Of a stretch of DNA of 35,295 nucleotides, positions 16,537-24,495 are shown piece after piece (positions within the stretch are counted from its first letter, which is position 1; each line of letters opens with the position of its first letter). This stretch comes from Clostridiales bacterium (GTDB lineage Bacteria; Bacillota; Clostridia; Oscillospirales; Oscillospiraceae), in the NCBI GenBank assembly GCA_029010715.1, contig JAQXKZ010000035.1, positions 1 through 35,295 of the forward strand. The letters are read 5' to 3'. The notes under the pieces are model-generated. The model was not told where the DNA came from, did no database searches, and saw only the letters and a list, made by a program, of their open reading frames with translations. A program made the translations under genes and the position numbers.

Positions 16537-17613
16537 TTATCTGTTCAGGTATACGGGCTTGCCGGTGTAGATGGATTCGTAGCAGCGTACCATGGCCTCG
16601 ACCGTCTGGCGGTGCCACCGGAGGTTGATTTTGGGCTGCTTGTTGTTGAGGATACAGTCACAGAACTCGTCCATCATGCCTATCCACTCGTCGAAGTAGG
16701 TGTACTGGACTGCGTAGCGGTTGTTAGGTCCGCCGCAGTAGCTGTCGTTCGGGCCGAAGCAGTCGGCCTGTATTATCCCCTCGGTGCCGACAATGGAGAA
16801 ATTGACCTCCATGCGTTTCGGGTGCAGATCCCAGTTTATGGGTACCTTTGTCTTTGCCTCGTGGCGGGACCAGGACGGGTCAAGCAGGAACTTGCAGCCG
16901 TTCTTCATGCGCCCGGTTACATAGACGACGTCCTCTTCGCGTATATCGCGGATATTGTCGGCGACATCCGCGTAAACGTAATCATAATCGCTGCCGGTGA
17001 CCCACCGGAGCATATCGAAGATGTGCGGGTGGTCGCTGAGCGCGCCTCCGCGGCAGCGCTTGTCGCCCTCCCTGAGAGGGATGGCCTTGCCGTAGCTGAT
17101 CTCCGGGTCGCCCTGCCACGGGAACGCCCAGACCGGAGAAAGTGTTATGTTCGTCGCGTTGAAGGAGATGATGTCGCCTATCTCGCCGCTGCGGGCAAGC
17201 TCCAGCGCACGCGTGCAGGTCGGATTGTAGTGCATCTCCAGCTCGACCTGACAGATGACGCCGGCCTCGTCGACCATTTTTATCATGCGGTCGTACTCCT
17301 CGAGATCGAAGGTCGGTATCTTCATGGACAGCATGTGCTTGTGGTATTTGCAGCACAGCTCCATGTCCCCGTAGTGGCGGAAGTTCTCGCTCGCTATAAT
17401 TACGCCGTCTATCTCCGGGTGTTCTGCGAGCATCTGCTCGGTGCTGCGGTAAATGGGCACATCGTAGCCGTAGTCGCGGAAGTTCTTTTCGACCTCATCT
17501 GTAGCGCAGGAAACCGCCACCCAGTTGATCTTATTGTTGTCGTGAAGCGTCTGGTAATATTTGCGCACGTGTGCGTGTGTAAGGGACGCTATAGCAAGAT
17601 TTACCTGTCTCAT
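16537..17613 (-). CDS. Gfo/Idh/MocA-family oxidoreductase
   Basis: The product has 358 residues: an N-terminal Rossmann half and a C-terminal substrate half. The nucleotide loop is atypical, LAIASLTHAHVRKYY, with no glycine run. The usual E-K-P motif reads M-K-I-P, keeping the Lys (98). The catalytic-type D-x2-H-x2-D is present in GGALSDHPHIFDML. These features place it in the family, with an unusual cofactor site. Members oxidise or isomerise sugars, often with tightly bound NAD. The ATG at 17613 is chosen over the in-frame GTG at 17622 because GGAGGA, located in the end of the upstream gene, lies at the right distance. The gap to the upstream stop is 5 nt, so translation is coupled. Confidence 0.88.
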   Translation of the reverse strand: MRQVNLAIASLTHAHVRKYYQTLHDNNKINWVAVSCATDEVEKNFRDYGYDVPIYRSTEQMLAEHPEIDGVIIASENFRHYGDMELCCKYHKHMLSMKIPTFDLEEYDRMIKMVDEAGVICQVELEMHYNPTCTRALELARSGEIGDIISFNATNITLSPVWAFPWQGDPEISYGKAIPLREGDKRCRGGALSDHPHIFDMLRWVTGSDYDYVYADVADNIRDIREEDVVYVTGRMKNGCKFLLDPSWSRHEAKTKVPINWDLHPKRMEVNFSIVGTEGIIQADCFGPNDSYCGGPNNRYAVQYTYFDEWIGMMDEFCDCILNNKQPKINLRWHRQTVEAMVRCYESIYTGKPVYLNR

Positions 17614-17618
17614 GTTCT

Positions 17619-18398
17619 TCACTCCTCCACCGCGGCGTTGCTCAGCGTACTGCTGGCCTTCACCGCGGCCGCATAGACTTTCTCCATGTGCGCATAGTCG
17701 TCTCTGAGCTGCCCTATACGCGTCTCGTCCGTCAGAGCCCAGAGGATGAAGCGTATGCAGTCTGCCTGCGTGTTGTTCATCCCGTAGAGCTCGAAGTCGA
17801 TCTCGTTGTATTTCTCTGTCTTTTCACCCTTGAACACATATATCGGGTACTGGACGGTCTGAATATCGACCGGCAGATCGGAGGCTATACCGGTGCGTGC
17901 GACCACCTCGTGCAGCAGCACAGGCTCGCTGCCGTCAGGCAGGAAGCCCAGCTCCATGCTGGCCTTTACGTTGTTGCTCGCGGACATTATGCAGTTGGTG
18001 TATACCTCGCCGCTGAAGTCGGCGAAAACGTGGTCGATGCGCGCTCTTGTCACGAATTCAAAGAGGTTCGCTTCAAAAACCATTATGTCCTTGAGCGTGC
18101 GGGTGAACTCATCATGCTGCACCATGTGGTGTATACGCATCGCGAGCGCCGGCTCGACCATGCGGCGGTCGATAAGGCCGCGCAGCTGTATGTACTTTTG
18201 CTGGGCCTGCCAGTGGAACAGAGGCGTGTTGATCCACTCGTCCTGCGGCAGCTCTTTGTTGAAGTCGTAGAAGAAGCGAAACGCCCCCTTGCTGCACTTT
18301 ACCTTTACCGCGCCCTCCTCAGGAATTACGCAGAGCTCTTCGGCGGCTCTGTACTTCTCTGCCAGTTCAAGCAGTTTCGGGATAAACTCTTTCTCCAT
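17619..18398 (-). CDS. Uncharacterised 259-aa protein of the SIS/kinase operon
   Basis: I do not recognise a family. The protein is soluble and mixed alpha/beta, rich in charged and aromatic residues. It has an N-terminal helix (EFIPKLLELAEKYRAAEEL) and a helical middle with conserved-looking R-x-H-H-M-x-Q-H-D-E (87-98). The C-terminal half has a strand and loop IQTVQYPIYVFKGEKTEKYNE before two helices. It could be a distant partner of the Gfo/Idh protein, because it resembles such proteins in size and is directly coupled upstream of one, but no Rossmann loop is visible. It starts 12 nt after the SIS gene, with SD AAGGAG. It is probably an enzyme or enzyme subunit acting on the operon's substrate. 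Confidence 0.75.
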   Translation of the reverse strand: MEKEFIPKLLELAEKYRAAEELCVIPEEGAVKVKCSKGAFRFFYDFNKELPQDEWINTPLFHWQAQQKYIQLRGLIDRRMVEPALAMRIHHMVQHDEFTRTLKDIMVFEANLFEFVTRARIDHVFADFSGEVYTNCIMSASNNVKASMELGFLPDGSEPVLLHEVVARTGIASDLPVDIQTVQYPIYVFKGEKTEKYNEIDFELYGMNNTQADCIRFILWALTDETRIGQLRDDYAHMEKVYAAAVKASSTLSNAAVEE

Positions 18399-18410
18399 CT
18401 GTTCTGCTCC

Positions 18411-19166
18411 TTACAGCATTTTGATTCTGGGACTGTATTTTTCCAGATTCTTCTTGTTGAACTCGTCGCCGCCGGGCACGTTGGCGCTGCGCCAGAACGG
18501 GGGCTCCACCCCTCTTGCAAGGCAGCTCTTCGCGCACTCTATCTCGAGGCGGTGTACGATGTAAAAGTCGGTCATATTGGATATCGGTCCTATCGGCGTG
18601 TCAAAGCCGTCGAGTTTGACGACCGTGTCGCCCAGCGGGTTATAGTCGTCGATGCATACGTCGGCAAAGTCGAACAGGTTCTTATGCGAGGGGTGGCGCA
18701 GCTCGTAGTCCTTCGGGATGTTCTCCTGCCAGTCGGAGGAGGACACCGCGATTATCTTCACGCCGCGTTCCTTTGCCTCCATTGCCGCGTCTATGGTAGC
18801 GGCGTTGGTGCCGATGTTGTGGTAGATAATCAGCACGTCGTCCTTACGCAGATCGTAGTAATCCATTATAGCGCGGCCGTAGTTGACGCAGCGCTCCAGC
18901 GCGAGGTACTTCTGCGCCTGATTGAATACGGACAGCCCCGTCTCCATGCATGGGTTGATATTGCACAGTCCGCCCGCGCGGAAGAACATCTCTCCGACAG
19001 GCAGCGTCGTGTGTCCGCCTCCGCCGTAGACGTTTATGAGCCGGTCGTTCGCTATGGCGTCGGCCATCAGCTCCGCTGCGGCTTTGATGTTGGCATACTG
19101 CTCAGTCTCTATCTTGTTGAGCAGCTCGATCACTTTCGGAAGGTAGCCGTTGGAATTGTCAGTCAT
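18411..19166 (-). CDS. SIS-domain protein with altered phosphosugar loops
   Basis: This 251-residue protein is of the UPF0309-like SIS type. SIS domains bind phosphosugars and catalyse isomerisation or related reactions. It shows VYGGGGHTTLPVGEMFFRAGGL (in part near 47-68) and ends in EPPFWRSANVPGGDEFNKKN, both typical of the group. However, the loop that binds the sugar phosphate, S-T-S-G-V-N in its paralogue at 20195-20926, reads Y-H-N-I-G-T-N, and the G-H-S of the first loop reads G-H-T. Binding may therefore differ or be lost. The ATG at 19166 is chosen for SD AAGGAGA; an upstream in-frame ATG at 19232 would overlap the kinase gene. It may form a heteromer with its paralogue. Confidence 0.88.
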   Translation of the reverse strand: MTDNSNGYLPKVIELLNKIETEQYANIKAAAELMADAIANDRLINVYGGGGHTTLPVGEMFFRAGGLCNINPCMETGLSVFNQAQKYLALERCVNYGRAIMDYYDLRKDDVLIIYHNIGTNAATIDAAMEAKERGVKIIAVSSSDWQENIPKDYELRHPSHKNLFDFADVCIDDYNPLGDTVVKLDGFDTPIGPISNMTDFYIVHRLEIECAKSCLARGVEPPFWRSANVPGGDEFNKKNLEKYSPRIKML

Positions 19167-19228
19167 TTTCTTCTCCTTTTCTTTACCATCCGTTGACGGG
19201 TATACTCTGTCAGGCGTGTGAGCTCCTG

Positions 19229-20185
19229 TCAACCGATGCTGCCATCATTGAGTAACGGCCGGATATCAATCCGGGCATATGCTTTATCCAGTTCCGCCCT
19301 GTACGGCAGAGCCGGCATGACATATCTTTTTCTCACGCTGAGGGACGCCGCGTTTACCGCGTATTCGACCGCCGCGGCAAGGTCCACTCCCGCGGCCAGC
19401 TTCACCGCAAGCGCGCCGTTAAAGCAGTCTCCCGCGCCCGTCGTGTCGACCGCGCTGCCCTTCGCCGCCGGCAGCAGATACATTCTGTCCCCGTCGAGCA
19501 CAGCCGCGCCGTCCCCGCCCAGGGTTACCGCCGCGCGCCTGATACCGAGCCTCCTGAAGCCCTCCAGAAGCTCCGCCGGCCCGCTGTCCTCCGGTATTCC
19601 GAGCAGCTGCGCGGCCTCGATACGGTTCGGCGTGATCACCGCGAAGCGTCTAAGAAGCTCCGCGTCCATGGGCTCTGCCGGGGCCGGATTAAGCAGCGCC
19701 GGTACGCCGTGCTTTTCTGCCAGCCCGAGCGCCGTGATTACGGCCTCTGCCGGACACTCGTTGTTCAGCATCAGCATATCCGCGCCGCCTATAAGCGTCT
19801 CCCGGCTCCTGACGAACGCGGGCGACAAACAGTCCGCGGCGCCGCGGTAGACCGTGACCCGGTTCTCTCCGCCGCTGTCAGTCAGGATACAGGCATACGG
19901 GCTGTTCTCACGGTCCGTGTACTCCGTGACAGGCGTTATACCCTCATCCGAGAGAAACTGCACGCACTGCCGCGCCGCGTCATCGCGCCCCATACAGGAG
20001 ATGAAGCTCACCTGTGCGCCGAGCCTTGCCGCCGCGACCGCCTGGTTGCAGCCCTTGCCGCCGGGTTCGGTGTAGAGTCCGCCGGCCTTCAGCGTCTCGC
20101 CCGGTCCGTGGAAATGATCCACGCTCATGAATACCGAGCTGCCCGCGAGGCCGAGCACAACGATCTTCGGTCCGTCCTTTTTCAT
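19229..20185 (-). CDS. PfkB-family sugar kinase, ribokinase-like
   Basis: This kinase phosphorylates a sugar or sugar acid with ATP. It has both PfkB signatures: GGKGCNQAVAAARLG near residue 42-56 and DTTGAGDCFNGALA near 247-260, with the catalytic Asp in GAGD. NPAPAEP and ITPNRIEAAQLLG are also ribokinase-like. The length (318) is normal. The ATG at 20185 gives 7-nt spacing to GAGG; an ATG two codons earlier at 20191 is only 1 nt from it. It is flanked by the two SIS genes and starts within 12 nt of the first, so they are translated together. Kinase plus phosphosugar isomerases implies that an unphosphorylated sugar enters the cell, consistent with a TRAP transporter. The substrate is not readable. 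Confidence 0.93.
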   Translation of the reverse strand: MKKDGPKIVVLGLAGSSVFMSVDHFHGPGETLKAGGLYTEPGGKGCNQAVAAARLGAQVSFISCMGRDDAARQCVQFLSDEGITPVTEYTDRENSPYACILTDSGGENRVTVYRGAADCLSPAFVRSRETLIGGADMLMLNNECPAEAVITALGLAEKHGVPALLNPAPAEPMDAELLRRFAVITPNRIEAAQLLGIPEDSGPAELLEGFRRLGIRRAAVTLGGDGAAVLDGDRMYLLPAAKGSAVDTTGAGDCFNGALAVKLAAGVDLAAAVEYAVNAASLSVRKRYVMPALPYRAELDKAYARIDIRPLLNDGSIG

Positions 20186-20194
20186 ATACATACC

Positions 20195-20926
20195 TCAGAG
20201 ACTCGCTATGCGTCCCTTGTAGCGCTCGATGAGCTCCCTGTTTTTCTCCGCGCCGCCGGGCACATTGCCGCTGGCATATACCGGGGGCTTTATTCCCTTA
20301 TCCAGCAGCAGCTGTGCCGCTTCGGCCATGACGCTGTTTATGATATAGGTACTCGCCACCGTTGACACCGGGGTCATCTTCATGCCGAGTCCCGCGGGTT
20401 CAAGGCAGGCGTCGCCGTGGGGCGCGCCGTTGTCTATGCAGACGTCGCAGACCTCCTGCAGATGCTTCCCCAGCCTGTTCCCCGCTGCCTGCGTCAGATA
20501 GGCGTCAGACGAGATACCGACAACCGGAATGCCTCTTTTCCGGACCGCGTCCGCGAATTCGACCGGCACGGCGTTCACCCCGGAGGTGGACGCGCATATG
20601 AGCATATCCTTTTCTCCGATGCCGCATCCCTCCAGCACCTTTTCCGCAAGTCCCTCGGCTTTCTCCAGACGGCTGCTCTCCGACGCGCTCTCATGCAGCA
20701 TCAGCGGCTCATAGAATACCGGGCATACGCATCCCAGACCGCCCGCGCGGTAAAAGGTCTCCTCGGCGAGCATGTGTGAATGACCGCAGCCGAAAACATA
20801 AGCCATACCGCCTCGCCCGATCGCCTCAGACAGCAGCAAAGCAGCAGAAAGAATCCTGTCTTTCTGCGTACTTCTTATATATTCAATGGTGTCGGTCAGC
20901 ACTGCCGCGTATTCGTCCATAAGCAT
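20195..20926 (-). CDS. SIS-domain phosphosugar protein, UPF0309-like
   Basis: The 243-residue product matches the UPF0309-type SIS pattern closely: YVFGCGHSHMLAEETFYRAGGL (first part near 43-64), LMLHESASESSRLE, the phosphate-binding loop CASTSGVNAVPVE, DVCIDNGAPHGDA and the C-terminal PPVYASGNVPGGAEKN. It is probably an isomerase, deaminase-like or etherase-like enzyme on a phosphorylated (amino) sugar. It is the first gene of the operon running down to 15495. A hairpin with 11-bp arms (20958-20988) lies just upstream. No well-spaced promoter is clear between it and the transporter operon. Confidence 0.92.
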   Translation of the reverse strand: MLMDEYAAVLTDTIEYIRSTQKDRILSAALLLSEAIGRGGMAYVFGCGHSHMLAEETFYRAGGLGCVCPVFYEPLMLHESASESSRLEKAEGLAEKVLEGCGIGEKDMLICASTSGVNAVPVEFADAVRKRGIPVVGISSDAYLTQAAGNRLGKHLQEVCDVCIDNGAPHGDACLEPAGLGMKMTPVSTVASTYIINSVMAEAAQLLLDKGIKPPVYASGNVPGGAEKNRELIERYKGRIASL

Positions 20927-20957
20927 TGCAGTTTTACCCCGCTGTTTTTTATTATCA

Positions 20958-20988
20958 GAGCTGAGAACGGGAAATCAGTTCTCAGCTC
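20958..20988. promoter_or_regulatory. Inverted repeat upstream of the SIS-kinase operon
   Basis: GAGCTGAGAAC (20958-20968) and GTTCTCAGCTC (20978-20988) are perfect 11-bp arms around a 9-nt spacer, 31 nt before the first gene. It may be an operator, a leader hairpin near the SD, or a terminator acting on the plus strand, where a T-rich tail follows. Confidence 0.6.
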
Positions 20989-21160
20989 CTTTCTGTTTTT
21001 ACCGGCGCCGTTCACGGCGTCATTGGATTAATAAGCTTCCGGCTCGTCAGACCTCATTGGGAAGCTGACAAAATCCGCTCCTTATGCTTCTGCAGGCGCG
21101 CTGAAATCTGCGTGAGTAACCGTATGCGCGCTGCGCAAACGGTCGGCGGCGTTGCGGCAC

Positions 21161-21196
21161 ATCTCCGGTAAAAAGCAGACGCTTTTTACCGGAGAT
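21161..21196 (-). terminator. Strong hairpin terminating the TRAP operon
   Basis: The arms ATCTCCGGTAAAAAGC (21161-21176) and GCTTTTTACCGGAGAT (21181-21196) are perfect over 16 bp with a 4-nt loop. It begins 5 nt past the dctM stop. There is no free T-tract, but there is a T5 run inside the stem. Confidence 0.8.
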
Positions 21197-21201
21197 AAAT
21201 G

Positions 21202-22491
21202 TCAGAGCGTACCGTACATCAGGTTCGGTATGAATGTCGAGAACCAGGGCACGTAGGTCACAAGAAGCAGAACGATAACTGCGATTCCGATGAACGGCCA
21301 CAGATCCCTTATCATATCCCCGGTCTTCATCTTCAGAATACCTGAAACAAGGAAGATATAGGTGCCGAAAGGCGGCGTGATTGCTGCGAGGCCGCAGTTG
21401 AAGCACATCACAAGGCCGAAGTGGATGATGTCTATGCCAAGCGCTCTGACGACCGGGGCGAGCAGAGGAGCAATAACTATCATAGCGGCCATCGCATCCA
21501 TGAAGCAGCCGATCACCAGAAACAGGATGTTGCAGAGAATCAGGAACACGTATTTGTTGCTCGTGAGATTCAGCAGGGCGTTAGTCAGCGTGGACGGGAC
21601 ATTCTCCCATGACATGTAGTAGCTGAAAAGATTTGCCGCGCAGAGGATCATCATGACGGGAGCCGTGCTGTTGACGGCCTCGACCAGGATCTGCGGCATA
21701 CGCTTGAAGTCCAGCTTTTTATATACAAACTTACCGACGAAGATGGAGTAGAACGCCATCATGACGCCGCCTTCAGTCGCGGTGCAGACGCCGAAGCGAA
21801 GCAGCATAATCAGGCCGAAGGGCAGGAAGAGCGCCCACAGGGAAGACAGGAAAAGCTTGAACAGCTTTCTGCCCTCCATCATCCTCTTTCTGCCGCCGAC
21901 GTAGCCGCGCTTCTTGGAGATAATGTGGTTAGTGACCATGAAGGCGACACAGAGCAGCAGGCCGGGCAGATATCCGGAAGCCAGCAGGCGTCCGACCGAG
22001 CACTCGCAAAGGCAGGCAAACAGGATAAGGTTTATTCCGGGAGGAATGATAGGTGTGATGACTGCCGTAGCCGCAGTAATAGCCGCGGAGTAGGGCTTGG
22101 AGTAGCCGTACTTCAGCATCTCAGGAACGAGTATCTTGCATTCCATCGCGCAGTCGGCAGCGCCGGAGCCGGATACGCCGCCCATCAAAGTGGAAATAAG
22201 GACGTTGACATGGCCGAGACCGCCGGTCAGATGGCCGACAAGGCCGTCTGCAAACTCCATCAGCTTCTCGGAAATGCCGGAGTAGTTCATGATAGCTCCG
22301 GCAGTGATGAAAAAGGGTATTGCCATCAGGGACTGGGACTCACAGCTGGCAAGCAGCTTCTGAGCGACGACGGTCGCCTGTATGTACTGGTCGGAGAGGA
22401 AGTAAGGGATGCATACGATCATCATGGCGAACGAGCAGGGAACGCCAAGGAAGAACAGTGCGAGGACCACAAGCATGGGCCATGCTGTCAT
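21202..22491 (-). CDS. dctM: TRAP transporter large permease DctM
   Basis: This is the ion-coupled transport subunit of a tripartite TRAP importer. It has 429 residues and about 12 membrane segments. Family landmarks are LMGGVSGSGAADCAMECKIL (first part near 98), the IIPPG segment after VITPI, and SVGRLLASGYLPGLLL; a second half-repeat lies near FMDAMAAMIVIAPLL and ITPPFGTYIFL. The start ATG overlaps the dctQ stop in an ATGA tetranucleotide, so the two membrane subunits are translationally coupled. It works with DctQ and the lipoprotein DctP encoded just upstream. The substrate class is a carboxylate, inferred from DctP. Confidence 0.95.
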   Translation of the reverse strand: MTAWPMLVVLALFFLGVPCSFAMMIVCIPYFLSDQYIQATVVAQKLLASCESQSLMAIPFFITAGAIMNYSGISEKLMEFADGLVGHLTGGLGHVNVLISTLMGGVSGSGAADCAMECKILVPEMLKYGYSKPYSAAITAATAVITPIIPPGINLILFACLCECSVGRLLASGYLPGLLLCVAFMVTNHIISKKRGYVGGRKRMMEGRKLFKLFLSSLWALFLPFGLIMLLRFGVCTATEGGVMMAFYSIFVGKFVYKKLDFKRMPQILVEAVNSTAPVMMILCAANLFSYYMSWENVPSTLTNALLNLTSNKYVFLILCNILFLVIGCFMDAMAAMIVIAPLLAPVVRALGIDIIHFGLVMCFNCGLAAITPPFGTYIFLVSGILKMKTGDMIRDLWPFIGIAVIVLLLVTYVPWFSTFIPNLMYGTL

Positions 22492-23072
22492 TTACAGTCA
22501 CCCCTTTCTTCACCGGAGAATATATCTCTGCTGGCTTCGACCAGCTCCTGATCGACATTGTCCTCTTCATAATTGTTCTCATAACGGAGTCTGTATGCTT
22601 CCTTGTCGGTGAAGGACTGAATGAAGAAGTATACCGCATATACGGTCATGCTCAGGAAGCCGAGCGGAAGTGCGGCGTCCATTATCTTGTAGGACCAGCC
22701 GGAGTAGTTGAATACCTTTACCGCGTTTATCGTAAGCCTGTACCCGAGAATGGTAAGATACCCGAAAAGGATAATGAACGCGAAGTTCATGAGCTGTCTG
22801 ATAAGCATACGTCCCTTCGGAGGCAGCCTGTCAACAATGATGTCAATGCCGAAGTGGAGGTTTTTCTTATAGGCAGCCGCGCCGCCCACAAAGGTCACAT
22901 ACGCAAGGCAGATCATCGCCAGCTCGTCCGACCACGCTGTCGGGTTCCTGAAACAGTAGCGCATGATGACGTTGAAAAACACAGCGCACAGCATGACAGC
23001 TATCCCTGTAACGGCGATTATCTCCTCAATATGCAGGACGAACCATTTGAGACCATTCAATACTTTTTTCAC
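22488..23072 (-). CDS. dctQ: TRAP transporter small permease DctQ
   Basis: The protein has 194 residues with four membrane segments and the DctQ landmark NVIMRYCFRNPTAWSDELA (in part), followed by VGGAAAYKKNLHFGIDI. It is the small membrane subunit that pairs with DctM. The start is a GTG with GGGGTGAG close upstream; no ATG is available nearby. The C-terminus is acidic and extended (EDNVDQELVEASRDIFSGEER). It lies 223 nt downstream of dctP with two hairpins in the gap, so its message level may be set below that of the binding protein. Confidence 0.93.
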   Translation of the reverse strand: MKKVLNGLKWFVLHIEEIIAVTGIAVMLCAVFFNVIMRYCFRNPTAWSDELAMICLAYVTFVGGAAAYKKNLHFGIDIIVDRLPPKGRMLIRQLMNFAFIILFGYLTILGYRLTINAVKVFNYSGWSYKIMDAALPLGFLSMTVYAVYFFIQSFTDKEAYRLRYENNYEEDNVDQELVEASRDIFSGEERGDCK

Positions 23073-23191
23073 TGTCTCACCCCTGTAGTAATTGAGTCCT
23101 GGTTAGTTTTTATGCTTATATTTTATCAGGACCGGAGTCCTGTTCTCTCCCAAATTCACATGTTAATAAGGCTTTGAGCTTTGTTTTGGGG

Positions 23192-23270
23192 CGTCAGATT
23201 GTGATCTGACGAAATCGGATTGCGCGGTGCTGCCTTAGTAAGATGTGGAAGGGAAAGTCCCTTCCACATC
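23192..23270 (-). terminator. Two hairpins between dctP and dctQ (attenuator or mRNA stabiliser)
   Basis: The hairpin next to dctP pairs GATGTGGAAGGGA (23242-23254) with TCCCTTCCACATC (23258-23270), 13 bp. The second pairs CGTCAGAT (23192-23199) with ATCTGACG (23204-23211). On the transcribed strand, neither is followed by a good T-tract, so partial termination or 3'-end protection of dctP mRNA is more likely than full termination. Confidence 0.7.
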
Positions 23271-23295
23271 TAAAAGTTTTGTGTTTGGATTGAGC

Positions 23296-24375
23296 TTATT
23301 TGCAGGCTGCTGCGATCTCGTCCATGACGCCGTCGCGGAGCTTCAGGGTGACAGCCGCCTCAGCTGCTGCCTTCTGGAAAGCGGCGATATCGTCTGCGCT
23401 GGGCTCAACGATGGTGACGCCGGCTTCTTCGAATTTCTGCATGAACTCTTCGTTCTTGTCTGCGCAGAGCTTGGTGAACTCAACGCCGCCGTTGGTCAGC
23501 TCTTCGGTGATGACAGCCTGATCCTCAGGAGAGATCAGATTCCAGATTGCGGTGGAGGTGCCGAAGCATGCCGCGGCATAGGTGTGGTTGGAGAGGAAGG
23601 CATTCTTTGCCACTTCGAAGATGGAGTAGTCGGACAGGGTTGCGGCAGGAGCCTCGGCAGCCTCGACGACGCCGGACTCGATGTTGGTGTAAACCTCAGC
23701 GAAGGGGATACCGGAAACAGGGGATGCTCCCAGTGCAGAGAACCATGCTGCATAGGTGTCGGTCGGGACACGGATGAGCAGGCCCTTGAGGTCCTCGACG
23801 GAGTTGATGGGCTTGTTGGAGAGGATTATACGGGGAGCAGCGGCCCAGTTCATGCATATCATGTGGATGCCGCCGTTGTCCTCGAGCTCCTTGACCATGC
23901 TCTTCCACATGTCGGACTCGTTGAACTTGGCGATCTCATCGGTGGAGGAGAAAGCGAACATGCTGTCCATGGCGGTCATGTCGGCGCAGCCGTAGGGAGC
24001 CCAGGAGGAAGCGGAGGTGGAGGAGACTATGTTGCCGCCGAGGGAGATCTGCTCGATGCAGTCTGCGATGGAGCCCAGCTCATTGGACCAGTGCGGTTCA
24101 ATAATGACGCGGCCCTCGGTGCGGGACTCGACGTTCTCTTTTACGGTCTTCATGATCTGAGCGGTCTGGCTTTCGGGAGCCTCGGAGAAGGCAAAGCGCA
24201 GAACGACAGGCTCGGCTGCGGTCTCGGTACCGGCAGCAGGTGCTTCGGTCTCGGTGCCGGCAGCAGGCGCTTCGGTCTTGGTCTCGGTGCCGGCAGCAGG
24301 AGCGGAGCTTTCACCGCAGGCGCAGAGAGCAAATACCATGCAAAGTGCCATAATCAGTGCGAGGAACTTTTTCAT
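23296..24375 (-). CDS. dctP: TRAP transporter solute-binding lipoprotein DctP
   Basis: This extracellular binding protein (359 residues) captures a substrate and hands it to DctQM. The signal peptide ends in the lipobox L-C-A-C20, so it is lipid-anchored. A linker of repeated APAAGTET units (about 25-52) follows, encoded by three near-identical 20-nt copies at 24221-24300. The mature domain shows LLIRVPTDTYAAWFSALGASP and EVYTNIESGVVEAAEAP. Arg202 in IRVP is the conserved carboxylate-binding Arg of DctP-type proteins, so the substrate should be an organic acid such as a sugar acid. The ATG at 24375 is preferred over 24381 because AAGGAG is then 9 nt away. It diverges from an IclR regulator. 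Confidence 0.95.
   Translation of the reverse strand: MKKFLALIMALCMVFALCACGESSAPAAGTETKTEAPAAGTETEAPAAGTETAAEPVVLRFAFSEAPESQTAQIMKTVKENVESRTEGRVIIEPHWSNELGSIADCIEQISLGGNIVSSTSASSWAPYGCADMTAMDSMFAFSSTDEIAKFNESDMWKSMVKELEDNGGIHMICMNWAAAPRIILSNKPINSVEDLKGLLIRVPTDTYAAWFSALGASPVSGIPFAEVYTNIESGVVEAAEAPAATLSDYSIFEVAKNAFLSNHTYAAACFGTSTAIWNLISPEDQAVITEELTNGGVEFTKLCADKNEEFMQKFEEAGVTIVEPSADDIAAFQKAAAEAAVTLKLRDGVMDEIAAACK
24221..24300 (-). repeat. Short repeats encoding the DctP linker
   Basis: A 20-nt unit ending CCGGCAGCAGG occurs at 24221-24240, 24248-24267 and 24281-24300, with one mismatch in the first copy. Spacing is 27 and 33 bp, always in frame. It encodes APAAGTET linkers and may vary in copy number between strains. 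Confidence 0.8.
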
Positions 24376-24463
24376 TTTCATGTTCTCCTTTTTAGTTTAT
24401 TGGTCGAAACAGGCTTTACAGTTTCGGCATTCCGGATTGTTAAGGGCGGTGCCCGTTTACTTA

Positions 24464-24492
24464 ATCATAGGTCAATGCATATTAATAATCAA
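24464..24492 (-). promoter_or_regulatory. Promoter of the TRAP operon
   Basis: On the minus strand, TTGATT (24487-24492) and TATGAT (24464-24469) have 17-bp spacing. An ATTTC-N7-GAAAT dyad begins 3 bp upstream of the -35. Confidence 0.75.
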
Positions 24493-24495
24493 CAA

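Noticed and set aside
17688-19196. Plus-strand open frame (502 codons) across the SIS and 259-aa genes
   Set aside because: It spans two real genes and their junction, with no SD or domain; shadow frame.
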